Of a stretch of 64,000 bases of DNA, positions 25,481 through 34,005 are shown in pieces. The notes under the pieces were generated by a model. It ran no database searches. It was not told where the DNA came from and was given only the letters and a program-made list of their open reading frames with translations. Positions within the stretch are counted from its first letter, which is position 1. Every line of letters begins with the position of its first letter. Location: assembly GCA_963702705.1 (NCBI GenBank), contig CAVPDR010000007.1, positions 496,001 through 560,000 on the forward strand. The letters run 5' to 3'. A program made the position numbers and the translations under genes. The stretch is from VRUE01 sp963702705 (GTDB lineage: Bacteria > Actinomycetota > Thermoleophilia > Solirubrobacterales > 70-9).

Positions 25481-26236
25481 GTGGCCGCCGCCGCGGCGAT
25501 CGCCTTCCTCGGGGGGCTGATGGCCGGCAGCTTCGTGACGGTGGTCGCGCACCGGGTGCCGCGCGGCGAATCGATCGTCGGCCCGCGCTCGCGCTGTCCT
25601 GCCTGCGGCACCCAGATCGCCGCCTACGACAACGTGCCGGTCCTCTCCTGGCTCGTGCTGCGGGGCCGGGCGCGCTGCTGCGGGGCGGCGATCTCTGCCC
25701 GCTACCCACTTACCGAGCTGGTGCTGGGCCTGCTCTATGCCGCCACCGTGCTGTTGCTCTGGGACGACCCTGGCGAGGTTGCGCTTGGACTCGTCTTCGT
25801 CACCTTGCTGGAGGCGGTGACGCTGACCGATCTCGAGCGGCGGATCATCCCCAACAAGATCCTCATCGTCGGTGCGGTTCTTGCGGTGGCGATCGCCGCG
25901 GTCGCCGACCCGGGGAGCCTGCCGGAGCGTGCGATCGCCGCTGCGGCCGCCGGCGGCCTGCTCTTCGGGGCGGCGCTCGCCTACCCGCGAGGAATGGGCC
26001 TCGGCGACGTCAAGCTGGCGGCGACGATGGGCCTCTTCCTTGGCCGCAACGTGGCCCCGGCGATCCTGGTCGCGTTGCTGGCGGGCTCGCTGGTCGGGAT
26101 CGCGATGATCGCGCGCGAGGGGGCCGCGGCGCGCAAGAAGGCGATCCCGTTCGGCCCGTTCCTGGCCCTGGGCGGTGTCGTCGGCCTGCTTGCCGGTGAC
26201 CAGATCGTCGACTGGTATCTCGGCATCTTCTCGTAG
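25481..26236 (+). CDS. pilD: Prepilin peptidase / N-methyltransferase PilD
   Basis: 251-residue polytopic aspartyl peptidase that cuts prepilin leads after Gly. The N-terminal domain has VPRGESIVGPRSRCPACGTQ and RARCCGAAISARYPLTEL, the Cys-rich zinc part of the methylating form. Catalytic Asp residues lie in AVTLTDLERRIIPNKI and in MGLGDVKLAATMG (GxGD type). GTG 25481 is three bases after the PilV-like gene. It serves the pilins at 12472, 20372, 23355 and 23978. Confidence 0.93.
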   Translation: MAAAAAIAFLGGLMAGSFVTVVAHRVPRGESIVGPRSRCPACGTQIAAYDNVPVLSWLVLRGRARCCGAAISARYPLTELVLGLLYAATVLLLWDDPGEVALGLVFVTLLEAVTLTDLERRIIPNKILIVGAVLAVAIAAVADPGSLPERAIAAAAAGGLLFGAALAYPRGMGLGDVKLAATMGLFLGRNVAPAILVALLAGSLVGIAMIAREGAAARKKAIPFGPFLALGGVVGLLAGDQIVDWYLGIFS

Positions 26237-26314
26237 GTCCGTCCAGGTTTTCCTATAAATGGGTAGTTGCAGGGCGAAAGGTCTGCGCCCTTTCTGTCGA
26301 TTGCAGAAGGGCCG

Positions 26315-27433
26315 ATGCGACCGAGCTTCGCCAAGCCAACCCTGGAACTGAGCCTCACCCGGAAGAAGAAGACCGGGGGGATCGCCGGCCTCGACATCGA
26401 GGCGGGCAGTATCGCGGCGACCGAGGTCGAGGGAACGAACGGGTCCACCCGGGTGATCGCCTCCGCCATCCAGCCGATTGAGCCGGGTGTCTTCCACGAG
26501 GGCGAGGTGCTCGATCCGGACGGGCTTGTCGCTGGGCTCAAGCAGCTTTTCTCCGAGCACAAGCTCTCCAAGCGGGTGCGGCTCGGTGTCGGCAACCAGA
26601 ACGTCATCGTCCGCACCCTGCGCCTGCCGGCGATCGAGAACCCCGCCGAAATGGAGGCCGCGGTTCGCTTTCAGGCTCAGGAGCAGATCCCGATGCCGCT
26701 CGACCAGGCGGTGCTGGAGCACCAGGTGGTCGGCGGGGTACCTGCCGAGGAGGGTGCGGCGCCGCAGGTCGACGTGGTGGCTGTAGCCGCCCGCCGCGAG
26801 ATGATCTCCTCCTTCGTCGAGCCGCTGCGGCGCGCCGGCCTCGAGCCGGTCGGCGTCGATCTCTCCGCCTTCGCGATGATTCGCGCCCTCGCCGACGCCG
26901 GCATGGCCGGCGCCATCCTCGAGCCAGGGCAGCGCCCCAGCGAGGCGGTCCTCTACTGCAACGTCGGCGACGTAACCAACCTTGCCGTGGCGCGGGGCCG
27001 GTCGTGCCTCTTCACCCGCGTCTCCCATGCCGGCCTCGAGTCGATTTCCGAGCGCCTCGCCACCACCCGCGGGCTCAGCTCCGAACACGCGGCCCAGTGG
27101 CTTTCCTACGTTGGCCTCGAGCACCCTGTCGAGCAGCTGGAAGGCGACCCCGAGACCGTGGTCGAGGCGCGGGCCGCGCTCGAGGAGGGCGTGTCCGCGC
27201 TGCTCGACGAGCTGCGCCTCTCACTTGATTACTACGGGGCGCAGGAGAGCGCCCTGCCGGTGGCCCGCATCGTGCTCAGCGGCCAGGGCAGCGCGATCCC
27301 CGGCCTCGCTGGCCAGATGGAGGAGCGGCTCGGCGCTGAGATCGCTGTCTCACGACCGGCCGGTCTCGGAGGCTTCGACGATGCCGCGGCGGCTCGCCTG
27401 ACCCTTTCCTACGGCCTCGCGCTGGAGAGTTGA
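26315..27433 (+). CDS. pilM: Type IV pilus assembly protein PilM
   Basis: 372-residue actin-like cytoplasmic protein that binds the N-terminus of PilN. Seen are GIAGLDIEAGSIAATEVEG, KRVRLGVGNQNVIVRTLRLP, PVGVDLSAFAMIRAL, and the ATPase-fold end RIVLSGQGSAIPGLAGQMEE. ATG 26315 is preceded by AGAAGG; the frame is open 16 codons further upstream through a small hairpin. About 78 bases separate it from pilD. Confidence 0.92.
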   Translation: MRPSFAKPTLELSLTRKKKTGGIAGLDIEAGSIAATEVEGTNGSTRVIASAIQPIEPGVFHEGEVLDPDGLVAGLKQLFSEHKLSKRVRLGVGNQNVIVRTLRLPAIENPAEMEAAVRFQAQEQIPMPLDQAVLEHQVVGGVPAEEGAAPQVDVVAVAARREMISSFVEPLRRAGLEPVGVDLSAFAMIRALADAGMAGAILEPGQRPSEAVLYCNVGDVTNLAVARGRSCLFTRVSHAGLESISERLATTRGLSSEHAAQWLSYVGLEHPVEQLEGDPETVVEARAALEEGVSALLDELRLSLDYYGAQESALPVARIVLSGQGSAIPGLAGQMEERLGAEIAVSRPAGLGGFDDAAAARLTLSYGLALES

Positions 27434-27436
27434 GCG

Positions 27437-28180
27437 ATGCGCCCCGTCAACCTGATCCCTCCCGAGCAGCGTCGCGGCGACAGCGCTCAGCTGCGCACCG
27501 GACCGCTGATGTACATCGTCCTCGGTGCACTTGCACTGGTCCTGATCGGCATCACGATGCTTGTCCTCACCGACAACCGGATCGCCGACGGCAAGGCGGA
27601 AGTGGCGACGCTGAAGCAGGAAGACGCGGTCGCCGCCGCGGAAGCGAAGAAACTCGCTGCGTTCACCCAGTTCCGCACCCTGAGCGAACAGCGGATCGCC
27701 ACCGTTAGGGCCCTCGCCGACAGCCGCTTCGACTGGGAACGGGTGATGCGCGAACTATCGCTCGTGCTGCCCGGCAACGTCTGGCTTACGAGCCTCAGCG
27801 CCTCGGCGACTCCGACCACGTCGGTGGGTGGCGAAGGGGGAGGGGGAGGCTCCGGATTGCGCGGTGCAGTTGCCGGTCCGGCGCTCGAGCTGAGCGGCTG
27901 CGCGAGCGGCCAAGAAGCGGTCGCCGAATTCGTCACCGCGCTCGAAGACATCGATGGCGTCACCCGCGTCGGGCTCGATTCCTCAGAACTTGCCAGCAAG
28001 GGCGGCGAGGCCGGTAGCGGTGGCAGTGGCGGCGGGGATTGCCGCACCCGCGAGTTCATCGCCCAGTTCGGCCTCGTCATCGCCTTTGACGCTGCACCGG
28101 TGCCGCCTGAAGAAGGCGAAGAAGAAGCGGTCAGCACGGCGACGTCGACCGAAAGCTCCGAAGAAGGGTCCGAAGGCTGA
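27437..28180 (+). CDS. pilN: Type IV pilus assembly protein PilN
   Basis: 247-residue bitopic membrane protein. The cytoplasmic start MRPVNLIPPEQRRGD contains the NLIPP-type motif bound by PilM, followed by a membrane helix (MYIVLGALALVLIGITMLVL) and a coiled coil (residues about 52-85). The ferredoxin-like outer part includes WERVMRELSLVLPGNVWLTS. The C-terminal tail is Glu/Ser-rich. It follows pilM by three bases and overlaps pilO by one. Confidence 0.9.
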   Translation: MRPVNLIPPEQRRGDSAQLRTGPLMYIVLGALALVLIGITMLVLTDNRIADGKAEVATLKQEDAVAAAEAKKLAAFTQFRTLSEQRIATVRALADSRFDWERVMRELSLVLPGNVWLTSLSASATPTTSVGGEGGGGGSGLRGAVAGPALELSGCASGQEAVAEFVTALEDIDGVTRVGLDSSELASKGGEAGSGGSGGGDCRTREFIAQFGLVIAFDAAPVPPEEGEEEAVSTATSTESSEEGSEG

Positions 28181-28953
28181 TGAAGGTCGAGGAGAAGAAG
28201 AAGACGAACCTTCTCGTCGGCGCGATGCTCCTGGTCGCGGCGGTGGCGACGGCTTTCTGGATCCTCGCGCTGAGCCCCAAGCGCGAAGAAGCGAGCAAGT
28301 TCGACACCCAGGTGACCCAGCTCGAAGGCTCGCTCGCTCAGCACGAATCGGAAATCGCGACGGCCGAAGAAGCGCGAGATGAATTCCCGACCGACTATCA
28401 GCACCTCGTCGTTCTCGGCAAGGCCGTGCCCAGTGACGACGAAACCCCCTCGCTGCTGGTCCAGGTGAACCACATCGCCAACCGCGCCGGAGTCCGGTTT
28501 CAGACCCTGAAGCTCGAAGCCTCGGGCTCGGGGGAAGCCGAAGCGAGCGGCCCGCTCAGCGCAGACGGGGGCGAACCGGTCTCCGCGACCGAGGCCTCGG
28601 CTTCGCTGCTGCCGCTGGGCGCTGCGATCGGGCCCGCCGGCCTCGCCGTGATGCCCTACTCGCTCGTTTTCACCGGGGACTTCTTCAAGATCGCCGACTT
28701 CATCAAAGGCCTCGATTCGTTGGTCAAGACGACCAACGAAAAGGTTGGCGTCGATGGGCGGCTGGTAACGATCAACGGTTTTTCGTTGGCTGAAGACGGC
28801 GAAGCGAAATTTCCGTCCCTGCAGGCGACCTTCTCAGTGACGACCTACCTGACTCCGCCAAGCGAGGGCACGACGGCTGGTGCCTCGCCCACAGGGCCCG
28901 AAGAACCGCCCGCGTCGGTGCCGGCGTCGACGACGACGGGAGGCGCGCCGTGA
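28180..28953 (+). CDS. pilO: Type IV pilus assembly protein PilO
   Basis: 257 residues: short cytoplasmic lead, one membrane helix (LVGAMLLVAAVATAFWILAL), coiled coil (about 40-75), then a PilO-type domain including LVQVNHIANRAGVRFQTLKL and PYSLVFTGDFFKIADFIKGL. It pairs with PilN to link the motor to the pilus. The tail is Pro/Thr/Ala-rich. The next gene overlaps by four bases. Confidence 0.9.
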   Translation: MKVEEKKKTNLLVGAMLLVAAVATAFWILALSPKREEASKFDTQVTQLEGSLAQHESEIATAEEARDEFPTDYQHLVVLGKAVPSDDETPSLLVQVNHIANRAGVRFQTLKLEASGSGEAEASGPLSADGGEPVSATEASASLLPLGAAIGPAGLAVMPYSLVFTGDFFKIADFIKGLDSLVKTTNEKVGVDGRLVTINGFSLAEDGEAKFPSLQATFSVTTYLTPPSEGTTAGASPTGPEEPPASVPASTTTGGAP

Positions 28954-29834
28954 AGCGGCTGAAAGCCGGACCCGAGCTGAAGATGCCGGACCTCAAGGTC
29001 CCCGACTTCCTCGTCGACCTCTACTGGGACCTGCGCGATCGTCGCCTGCTGCCGCTGGTCGTCCTGGCGATCGTCGCGATCGTTGCCGTTCCCTTTCTGC
29101 TCGGCGGTGGCTCGAAGCCCGAATCGACCCCCGGCGTCGCTTCGCTGGGCGCGCCGCCCAGTCCCGAAAGCCGCTCCGCAAGCCTCACCGTGGTCCAGGC
29201 CAAGCCGGGCCTGCGCGCGCCGGGCAAGCGCCTGCGCAGCGACCACCCCACCGACCCCTTCGTCCAGCGCTACACATCACCCGATCTGAAGGGCGCGAAG
29301 CTCGGTGGCGGCGAAGAAGGCGGCGGCGGATCGTCAACGTCGACTTCGTCGTCGACAAGCACATCGACCAGCAAAACCACGGTGACCAAGACCTCGAGCT
29401 CGGGCACGACCGAAGTCACCACGGAAACCACCGGCAGCCCGGGAAGCGTGGACGGGATCCCGCCGAACCTGACCCTCTATGCGCCTGCGATCGACGTCAA
29501 GATCGTTCGCACCGAAACGAAGCCCGACGGCACCAAGCAGACGGCCGACCCGGTCATTCGCCACCGGGTGTTGCCACCGGCCTTGCTGCCGAGCGAAAAG
29601 GAGCAGGCCGTCACGTACATGGGGATCAGCTCCAAGACCGAAGCGCCGATGCTGCTGATCTCCGACGCCGTCACGGCTGTCTTTGGCGAAGCGAAATGCC
29701 TCTCCGGCGAATCGGTCTGCCAGCTGATCGAAGTGGAACCCAATATGCCGATGACGTTCGTCTACGGCCCAAACTCAATTCGATACAAGATCACCGTGCT
29801 GAAGGTCGAACCGGTCGTCGCCGGCCACAGCTGA
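28950..29834 (+). CDS. Pilus operon membrane protein in the PilP position
   Basis: 294 residues. A cytoplasmic segment with DLYWDLRDRRLLP is followed by one membrane helix (LPLVVLAIVAIVAVPFLLGG), a long Ser/Thr/Gly linker (about 105-165) and an outer domain with VTYMGISSKTEAPMLLISDA and SVCQLIEVEPNMPMTFVYGP. It occupies the place of PilP but lacks a lipobox, and no PilQ secretin is encoded, which fits a single-membrane cell. It is the last pilus gene before the IS110 insertion. Confidence 0.75.
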   Translation: MKRLKAGPELKMPDLKVPDFLVDLYWDLRDRRLLPLVVLAIVAIVAVPFLLGGGSKPESTPGVASLGAPPSPESRSASLTVVQAKPGLRAPGKRLRSDHPTDPFVQRYTSPDLKGAKLGGGEEGGGGSSTSTSSSTSTSTSKTTVTKTSSSGTTEVTTETTGSPGSVDGIPPNLTLYAPAIDVKIVRTETKPDGTKQTADPVIRHRVLPPALLPSEKEQAVTYMGISSKTEAPMLLISDAVTAVFGEAKCLSGESVCQLIEVEPNMPMTFVYGPNSIRYKITVLKVEPVVAGHS

Positions 29835-29839
29835 TAGCT

Positions 29840-31260
29840 CCTGAGCAACCGCCTGTCTGAGGATCCCACTCTGCCTAGGAGAGGGTTTCTCTTTTCCTAG
29901 AAAGGGAGGTTGTTCATGAGGCACCTGGTCGGCAGAGAGCTTCCTGCAAAGACCTTGGTGGTCGCAATCGATTGCGGGAAGGTCGCCAACCGCGTGATGC
30001 TGGCCACGGGAGAGCGAGGGGTGATCGGAGAACCGGTGAGCCTGCCGACTCTCCGTGCTGGAGTCGACGAGCTGCAGCGCCTGGTTGGCGCCGCCGGCAG
30101 CAAGGGGCGGCCGATAATCGCAGTAGAGGCAACCGGGTCCCTCCATCACGCTTGGGTGGCAGAGCTCGAACGCCGCTTTGCCGGATCGCTTCGGCTCTTT
30201 GCGCCTTCTGAGACCCAAGCCGCCCGTGCCGGCCTGGGATCGCGGCGCACCAAGACCGACGATCGCGACTGCGCCGCACTGATCACCCTTGCCCGCCAGG
30301 GGCTTGGCCGACCACCCGAGGGCGAGACGGTCGCAGCAATGCTTGGCGCGGTGCGTCATCGCCGGGCTTTGGTCGAGACCCGCAAGAGCGCCCAGCAGCG
30401 CCTCCACGACCAGCTGAATGCCCTTTGCCCGGGGCTCTCGGCGCCGAGCGGTCACGGCCGGGCGCTCAAGCTCGAGGACACCTCGGGCCAGGCGGTCTTG
30501 GCCTGCGCGGTCGAGTTCGCTGGGCGTGCCCCGGCGCCTCGCTCGCTGATCTCCCGCGCCCCGGGGCGCTTCACCAAAGCGAATGCGAGCTACTGGTCGG
30601 CGCGGTGGCGAGCCCTCTTGCCGCCGCCGCCCGACGCCGAGCTGCGGGCCGCGCGCCTGCGCGGCGACCTGGAGCGCTGGCGCTTGCTCCAGCGCGACAT
30701 CGAAGCGACCGACGAGCAGATCGCCGAGTTGTTGGCCGCCACCGCGGGAGGTGTCCTGACCTCGCTGCCGGGAGTCGCCCGGACTCGGGCTGCTGCCTTC
30801 TCTGCCCACGCCTTGCCGATCGAGCGCTTCCCTTCGGCCGAGCATCTCTACTCGGCAACGGGACTGGCGCCGGCGACCTATGAGTCGGCGACCCTGCGAC
30901 GTCGAGGGCGTATCTCACGCGCGGGGCTGGCCGAGTTCCGCGATGCGCTGATGGGTATTGCCTGGGGCCTCTCGCAAAGCTGCGCGGCCTTCAGATCAAG
31001 AGACCGGCAGCTGCGCGATCGTGGCATGGCGCCGATCCAGGCCCGGGTCGCACTGGCTCGGCACGCCTGCCGGCTTTGCTTTGCCCTGCTGCAAACACAG
31101 AAGCCCTTCGACGAAGAGCGCTATGTTCGGATGAGGCATGGCGCGAGCGGTGACGGCGTTTCCGGCTATGCCGCATGACGGCGCACCTTAGCTTGCCGCC
31201 CGCTCGCGCCGGCCGCCTTTCTCACGGCGCAAACGAAAGCCTGCCGCCCGACGGCGACTG
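29840..31260 (+). mobile_element. IS110-family insertion sequence
   Basis: Element inferred from its transposase at 29916-31178; IS110 elements have no clear terminal inverted repeats, so both limits are approximate. A short hairpin around 29877-29900 precedes the transposase. It lies directly after the pilus operon and marks the left side of an acquired region. Confidence 0.6.
29916..31178 (+). CDS. IS110-family transposase
   Basis: 420 residues from ATG 29916, which has AAAGGGAGG six bases upstream. The N-terminal RuvC-like DEDD domain is visible: LVVAIDCGKVANRVML, IIAVEATGSLHHAW, and RRTKTDDRDCAALITLARQG. The C-terminal Transposase_20 part has VLTSLPGVARTRAAAFSAHA and the Ser motif RRGRISRAGLAEFRDALMGI. 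The gene appears intact. IS110 elements move with the help of a bridge RNA from a flank; I did not identify it here. Confidence 0.92.
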   Translation: MRHLVGRELPAKTLVVAIDCGKVANRVMLATGERGVIGEPVSLPTLRAGVDELQRLVGAAGSKGRPIIAVEATGSLHHAWVAELERRFAGSLRLFAPSETQAARAGLGSRRTKTDDRDCAALITLARQGLGRPPEGETVAAMLGAVRHRRALVETRKSAQQRLHDQLNALCPGLSAPSGHGRALKLEDTSGQAVLACAVEFAGRAPAPRSLISRAPGRFTKANASYWSARWRALLPPPPDAELRAARLRGDLERWRLLQRDIEATDEQIAELLAATAGGVLTSLPGVARTRAAAFSAHALPIERFPSAEHLYSATGLAPATYESATLRRRGRISRAGLAEFRDALMGIAWGLSQSCAAFRSRDRQLRDRGMAPIQARVALARHACRLCFALLQTQKPFDEERYVRMRHGASGDGVSGYAA

Positions 31261-31395
31261 ATCAGCCTGCCGGTTCGGTGGCCTTGCCGAGTCCGGCGCT
31301 CTTCTCGCAATTTGCGGCCGACAGCGTCGGCCTGGCCGGTCCTGCCTGTCTCTTCCCTTGACTCGGTGGGGGAAAGCTAAGCCAGCGCTGGCGGT

Positions 31396-31411
31396 AGTGG
31401 GTCAGTTTGAA
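31396..31411. repeat. Left half of a distant inverted repeat
   Basis: AGTGGGTCAGTTTGAA is repeated in inverse at 34639-34654, 3.2 kb away. Weaker similarity extends outward (both sides have a GCCAGCGC-type stretch). The two copies bracket the IS1-like element and the protease cassette. The 200 bases between the IS110 transposase and this repeat contain no gene I can support. Confidence 0.55.
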
Positions 31412-31446
31412 TCGCGCCGGGACCACGCGATAGCCTGCCCGTCGCA

Positions 31447-31680
31447 ATGGCATCTCAATGGGAATACCTACCGGTCCGCTGTATTGCTTCTGAAATGACC
31501 GATCAAGGCGGGGACATACGAGGACTGGTGGAGGAGAAGTGGTCCACCAAGCTCACGGAACTCGGCAAGTCAGGCTGGGAGCTTGTGTCAGAGAACCTCT
31601 GCGAAAGGGGCGACAGCGACCATGGGACTTGGATGATCGAAGTCAGCGGCACCATGAAGCGAGCTGGCCAGGCTCTCTAG
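31447..31680 (+). CDS. Small hypothetical protein (DUF4177-like)
   Basis: 77 residues. QWEYLPVRCIASE at the start and LTELGKSGWELVSENLCERG in the middle resemble small DUF4177-type proteins, which have a conserved W-E-Y and a G-W-E-L motif. The function of that family is unknown. Its stop lies at the edge of the IS1-like element, so the C-terminus may have been changed by the insertion. It is oriented against the cassette on the other strand. Confidence 0.55.
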   Translation: MASQWEYLPVRCIASEMTDQGGDIRGLVEEKWSTKLTELGKSGWELVSENLCERGDSDHGTWMIEVSGTMKRAGQAL

Positions 31681-32558
31681 TCGAGCAGCGCCGCGATATC
31701 TTCCAGCGACCAGATGTGATCGGTCACCCCGGCCGCCATAGCCGGAGTCCTCGGATAGCGCTCCTTGAGCGTGGCGTGAGGCCGGGCGAAGTTGTAATGC
31801 ATGAAGTGCAACGAAACGGCGTGCGTGAGGTTCTCGACCTTGCGGCTGAAGCCGTTGGTCAGCCGCGTGAAGCGGCGCATCCCCATCCGCATCGTGAGGT
31901 TCTGTCGCTCGACATAGCTTGTTGAGATCCGGTCGGGATCGGGGTCGCCCTTCAGGACACGGCGTTTCGTCCCAGTACAGACCGGCGGGCTGTATTTGCC
32001 TAGCTCCGGTGCGGTCGCGTAGTGCTTCTGGATCTGCGCCCAATCGACGTTGTTGGCGAAGGACGGGCCGACCGTCCCTTCATAGATCCGATGGCCGTCG
32101 GTGCTGAGTTGGATACGACCCTCCACTCGGCTGGCGAGATCGGTCAAGAAGACTTCGGCGTCGTCCATCGTGCGCTCCCCGACCAGCCAGGAGGGCACCA
32201 GCTTGGTATCGGCGCAGATCGCCGTGAAGGTCCAAACGTCGCCATAGCCGGGCGTCCCCTTGAACTGCTCGGGGACGTTCTTCTGCTTGGAGTAGCAGTA
32301 GCTCCAAATCTCATCGGCCTCGACCACTTGGCAGGGGAGATCGACCAGCTCGCCATCCTGATACTCGGCGCAGGCTTCCCCGAGATCGACCAGCAGTTTG
32401 CTGATCGTGTTCTTGGCCGCACCGGTCATCCGCACGGTCGCCCGAATCGAGTTGCCCTCGACCAGGCAGCCGATGATCTGGGCGCGCCTCTCTGTGGCCA
32501 GCCGGTTCATACTGACCATTATGCTTGACCGCTCGGACAGAACGGTCAGTTAGAGAGA
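31671..32558 (-). mobile_element. IS1-like insertion sequence
   Basis: Built around the transposase at 31677-32510. Imperfect terminal repeats are suggested by CTCTCTAGTCGAGC at the left end (31673) and CTCTCTAACTGACC on the reverse strand at the right end (about 32542-32555). The stops of two flanking small genes lie next to these ends. Exact limits and target duplications are uncertain. Confidence 0.5.
31677..32510 (-). CDS. IS1-family DDE transposase
   Basis: 277 residues from ATG 32510 (the family start MNRLATERRAQIIGCLVEG). An N-terminal HTH (IRATVRMTGAAKNTISKLL) is followed by the catalytic domain: VVEADEIWSYCYSKQ gives the first Asp-Glu, RIQLSTDGHRIYEGTV the second Asp, and SYVERQNLTMRMGMRRF the final Glu. 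The single-frame form, without an InsA/InsB frameshift, fits the ISMhu11-like branch. The gene appears intact. Confidence 0.88.
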   Translation of the reverse strand: MNRLATERRAQIIGCLVEGNSIRATVRMTGAAKNTISKLLVDLGEACAEYQDGELVDLPCQVVEADEIWSYCYSKQKNVPEQFKGTPGYGDVWTFTAICADTKLVPSWLVGERTMDDAEVFLTDLASRVEGRIQLSTDGHRIYEGTVGPSFANNVDWAQIQKHYATAPELGKYSPPVCTGTKRRVLKGDPDPDRISTSYVERQNLTMRMGMRRFTRLTNGFSRKVENLTHAVSLHFMHYNFARPHATLKERYPRTPAMAAGVTDHIWSLEDIAALLD

Positions 32559-32559
32559 T

Positions 32560-32730
32560 CTAGTCGTCGCGCTTGGGCGCTGCCTCATCGCTGGACTGCG
32601 GCGATGGCTGATCGTTGGCTGGCAGTTTGCGCCAGTCATCAAGGGTTCGCTCATCAATCACAACAGGTGCCCAAGACTCCTGAACATGGGTCTGCGCCGT
32701 CTGGGCATTTTGTAGTAGCTCGCCAGTCAT
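32560..32730 (-). CDS. Small acidic protein coupled to the ClpP-fold protease gene
   Basis: 56 residues beginning MTGELLQNAQTAQTHVQESW and ending in an acidic tail (SSDEAAPKRDD). It starts four bases after the protease stop codon and has AAGAAAGGG as ribosome-binding site, part of it within the protease gene, so the two are translationally coupled. I do not recognise a family. A partner, substrate-delivery or inhibitor role for the protease is possible but not shown. Confidence 0.55.
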   Translation of the reverse strand: MTGELLQNAQTAQTHVQESWAPVVIDERTLDDWRKLPANDQPSPQSSDEAAPKRDD

Positions 32731-32733
32731 CCG

Positions 32734-33696
32734 TCACCCTTTCTTAGCTTTTCTTGCTTTTGGTTTTTTCGTGCTTCCGCTTCCGTTCGACCCCGCGCCA
32801 TCGGGGATGACGTAGCGAATGCAGTGGGTCATTTGCTGCTCGATCAAGTACTTACTCAGCCAGTAGCGCATAACCTTCCACGCCTCGGGCCTCTCGGTAG
32901 AGCTAACTACATTTAGACCGGCTTCTTTTGCCTTGGCCTCGTTGAGGACATACGAATGGGTCGGGTAACTGGTTACGAGCCTCTTCGCCAGTGTGGCGGG
33001 ATCTTTATACCCGGTCTTCGCAAGTACCTCCGTCACATAGTCCTGCATGGCGGAGAGAATCCCAATCCACTCCTCCATGAGATATGGGTCAAGCTTCTCC
33101 GTGAGCGCACGCTGGGGATACGGGGCCTCTTCAGGCGTCTTCTTCTCGAACCATTCAACCGCTCGCTGATAGAAGCGCCCGCTGGCCGCGGCAGAAATCA
33201 CGGCTCCTTTAAAGCGGACCTGGGTATCCAGCGGTGTGAGGTGGCTCATCGGCCCCATGACGATCTCGTTGCCAGCAATCGTCAGAAGCGTGCCTCCGCT
33301 GGCTGCCACGTGAGGCACAAAGCTCGTGACCTCGGACAGTGCTTCCCGAACAGCCAAGGCGATCTTGTAAGACGAATCCATCTGGCCGCCAGGGCTGTTT
33401 ACGAGCATGTATGCGCGTTTTACGCCACTCTCTCGAAGCTTGGCGACGAGGGCCTCAACGCCGAACTCCTCAAGCAGCCCGATTGATGCGCTCACGGTAT
33501 CTGCCGGGGAAATTCGCACAGGAACCTGGGGAGCGATAAAGCCAATCAGGGCGATTTTCTCCCGGTCAGCGAACTGCGTAATGACCGGATCGTCCTCCTG
33601 CTTGCAATTGATGACATTGGGCAGGAACTCAGGCACGGTGGCAGGAGCGCCATTTGAGGCGGCGATCGCAGCAGGACTGGCCGACTGGGCGCTCAC
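32734..33696 (-). CDS. SDH_sah/ClpP-fold serine protease
   Basis: About 320 residues from GTG 33696 (TTG 33735 also possible). The core AYMLVNSPGGQMDSSYKIAL followed by FVPHVAASGGTLLTIAGNEI is the ClpP/SppA crotonase-like fold: an oxyanion loop with SPGG and the nucleophile Ser in AASGGT. MGPMSHLTPLDTQV matches the 'serine dehydrogenase proteinase' (SDH_sah) family. The C-terminus is Lys-rich (STKKPKARKAKKG). GC content is visibly lower than in neighbours. No membrane segment is obvious. The substrate is unknown. Confidence 0.75.
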   Translation of the reverse strand: MSAQSASPAAIAASNGAPATVPEFLPNVINCKQEDDPVITQFADREKIALIGFIAPQVPVRISPADTVSASIGLLEEFGVEALVAKLRESGVKRAYMLVNSPGGQMDSSYKIALAVREALSEVTSFVPHVAASGGTLLTIAGNEIVMGPMSHLTPLDTQVRFKGAVISAAASGRFYQRAVEWFEKKTPEEAPYPQRALTEKLDPYLMEEWIGILSAMQDYVTEVLAKTGYKDPATLAKRLVTSYPTHSYVLNEAKAKEAGLNVVSSTERPEAWKVMRYWLSKYLIEQQMTHCIRYVIPDGAGSNGSGSTKKPKARKAKKG

Positions 33697-33707
33697 GGTC
33701 AAGGAGC

Positions 33708-33965
33708 CTAACCGCCGGTGGCTTTCCGCGCCCAACGTGCTTTGGCGGCCTGCCTCGCAATTTCCGAGCGCCGCTCAGGTGAAAGTTTCTCTGCCCGCGC
33801 CTTGCCCCCGCTTACGCCCCCAAGCCGGCCAAGAGCAACCGCGTGAGGATTTTTCTCGATATCGGCTATGGCCGGGCTTTCTGCGGTTTGCTCGCTTGTG
33901 CCCTCGCTCACAATGGCGGCTGCAAGCGAATTGAGATCTCGCGGCTTGCTTGAGCGGGTTGGCAT
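33708..33965 (-). CDS. Small basic protein with GGKARAEKL motif
   Basis: 85 residues from ATG 33965. The C-terminal half NPHAVALGRLGGVSGGKARA then EKLSPERRSEIARQAAKARW is a motif I know from many small bacterial proteins of unknown function, often on mobile elements; its repeated basic, Ala-rich helix suggests nucleic-acid binding. The first half is polar and probably disordered. It sits between the XRE regulator and the protease gene in the same direction. Confidence 0.65.
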   Translation of the reverse strand: MPTRSSKPRDLNSLAAAIVSEGTSEQTAESPAIADIEKNPHAVALGRLGGVSGGKARAEKLSPERRSEIARQAAKARWARKATGG

Positions 33966-34005
33966 TGCCAGATAGTAGCTATTTCGCCAGCGCCGGTCCC
34001 GGGTC

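Noticed and set aside
26236..26314. TATAAAT stretch before pilM as a separate promoter
   Set aside because: Only one box is visible, and the gene is likely read from the upstream operon; evidence is too weak to annotate.
23876..27124. A very long open frame (over 1,000 codons) on the minus strand across the pilus genes, and similar long antisense frames elsewhere
   Set aside because: High-GC codon bias keeps the opposite strand free of stops. The translated sequence is low-complexity with no domain, and real genes with clear motifs fill the plus strand.
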